From contig JANWJO010000071.1 in the NCBI GenBank assembly GCA_025449435.1, forward strand, positions 1-14,743: a stretch of 14,743 nt of DNA, written 5' to 3'. The position numbers and the translations under genes were made by a program. The DNA comes from Chloroflexota bacterium (lineage in GTDB: Bacteria > Chloroflexota > UBA4733). Positions 13,972 through 14,743 of this stretch are shown here, one piece after another; the first letter of the stretch is position 1; every line of letters starts with the position of its first letter. A model generated the notes under the pieces. It had not been told where the DNA came from. It saw only the letters and a program-made list of their open reading frames with translations, and did no database searches.

Positions 13972-14743
13972 CCAGTTGCACCTGTAACGACTTCCCGGCT
14001 GCCTTAGGCAACGTCACTTTCGAAGCCAGTGTCGGCATCGGCGCCACCAGCCCAACGTCCCCCTTGTGCGTCGCAGGTACGGCCGGTCCCGCCAGCACCA
14101 GTTTCGCGGCGTTCGGCGGCCAGCGCTGGCGCTTGCAGCAAGCCAGTGGCGATGAGTCTAATGCCGGCTGCCTGGACTACCGTGGCTTCGATTCAGCGTC
14201 GCTGAGTATCGTGGGAGCAGGAGTGACCGGATCGCAACTCAATCGTAACCTGCGCGTCTACGACACCCTCACCATCGGCTACAGTACACCCACCGGCGCG
14301 GTGGCGGCATTCAACGGCAATGTGGGCATCGGCACCAGTAGCCCCACCTTTCCGCTCAGTGTGGCCGGCACCATCCAGTACGACTCCGGCAGTGCGGGGT
14401 TGGTCGGTCTGGTGGATAACGACAACCACGCCATCCGCTCCAACGGTGCTGGCGCCCAGGTCTTCACCAACAACTGGGGCATCCCCAGCCAGGGCTGGAT
14501 CTTCCACGATGGGTACAACAACGTGGATCGTGTGCTCATCCAGAGCACTGGGAACGTGGGCATCGGGACCACCACGCCGACAGCGCCCCTCCACGTGGTG
14601 GCCTCCGCTTCCAACGCCCAGATCACCATCGAGAATCCCACCTCCGGTGCTTCCGATACCCAACTGGTGCTCAAGACCCCGGATCGGGAGTGGCACATCG
14701 GCGAGAACGTGGGTGGCGTGCTGCCCAATGGCTTGGTGATCTG
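13968..14743 (+). CDS. Fibre-like VGIGT-repeat protein, 5' part
   Basis: The frame is open from ATG at 13968 through the window end (258 codons seen, no stop), with AGAAAGG upstream and an ATGA overlap with the preceding gene. Three repeats are visible: SVGIGATSPTSPLCVAGT (21-38), NVGIGTSSPTFPLSVAGT (118-135) and NVGIGTTTPTAPLHVVAS (196-213). The 'GNVGIGT-P---L-V' unit is well known from phage tail-fibre and long surface proteins, many ending in a self-cleaving S74 chaperone domain. Between repeats are beta-rich stretches such as WRLQQASGDE, NHAIRSNGAGAQVFTNNWG and QLVLKTPDREWHIGE. There is no signal peptide, and the N-terminus has two cysteines (SCTCND). It may be a tail-like or surface fibre exported by a dedicated route; the rest of the gene is outside the window. 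Confidence 0.8.
   Translation, partial: MTSCTCNDFPAALGNVTFEASVGIGATSPTSPLCVAGTAGPASTSFAAFGGQRWRLQQASGDESNAGCLDYRGFDSASLSIVGAGVTGSQLNRNLRVYDTLTIGYSTPTGAVAAFNGNVGIGTSSPTFPLSVAGTIQYDSGSAGLVGLVDNDNHAIRSNGAGAQVFTNNWGIPSQGWIFHDGYNNVDRVLIQSTGNVGIGTTTPTAPLHVVASASNAQITIENPTSGASDTQLVLKTPDREWHIGENVGGVLPNGLVI

Noticed and set aside
14193..14739. Long antisense and shifted open frames over the fibre-like gene
   Set aside because: They are shadows of the GC-rich repeat gene; only the frame from 13968 carries the VGIGT repeats, a start with ribosome binding site and coupling to the upstream gene.
1..14743. CRISPR array, tRNA, rRNA or insertion sequence
   Set aside because: No regularly spaced direct repeats, cloverleaf, rRNA-like sequence or transposase motif was seen on either strand.

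Overview
This is a GC-rich bacterial chromosomal window with compact genes, short spacers and frequent GTG/TTG starts. I see no rRNA, tRNA, CRISPR array, transposase or integrase. The family mix is a secreted DUF4232 protein, a LuxR/TPR-regulator relic, a SpoIID protein with its glycine/histidine motif at the N-terminus, an S41 lipoprotein and a VGIGT-repeat fibre-like protein. This mix fits Chloroflexota best; that is an inference from protein content, not a marker-gene assignment.

Left part (1-1235): the 3' end of a DUF4232 protein is followed by a double hairpin. A gene-poor stretch of about 750 bases then holds the decayed C-terminus of a LuxR-type TPR regulator in two reading frames.

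Central part (1236-8115): two gene sets diverge from a 151-bp region. Leftward is a tight operon of a ThDP-dependent acetolactate-synthase-like enzyme, an MFS exporter and a GNAT acetyltransferase. Rightward is a Cys-type sulfatase, an ArsB-like ion permease and a degenerate universal stress protein. The sulfatase appears to start at an ATC codon behind a good ribosome binding site. The layout suggests a sulfate-ester or small-metabolite processing and export module, but no substrate can be read from the sequence.

Right-centre (8116-11366): a double-hairpin terminator candidate separates the convergent USP and DUF1080 genes. Next come a two-helix membrane protein and, divergently, a secreted SpoIID/LytB-domain protein and a xylose-isomerase-like TIM-barrel protein. 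DUF1080 proteins and such isomerases often work on sugars, but here they are on opposite strands and not in one operon.

Right end (11469-14743): a PDZ-S41 lipoprotein lacks the usual catalytic lysine and carries an unassigned C-terminal domain. A perfect 19-bp hairpin closes it. Then comes a translationally coupled pair: an unknown 77-residue protein and a fibre-like protein with three VGIGT-type repeats that runs off the window. The pair is the best candidate for something undescribed, and its context lies just outside the window.
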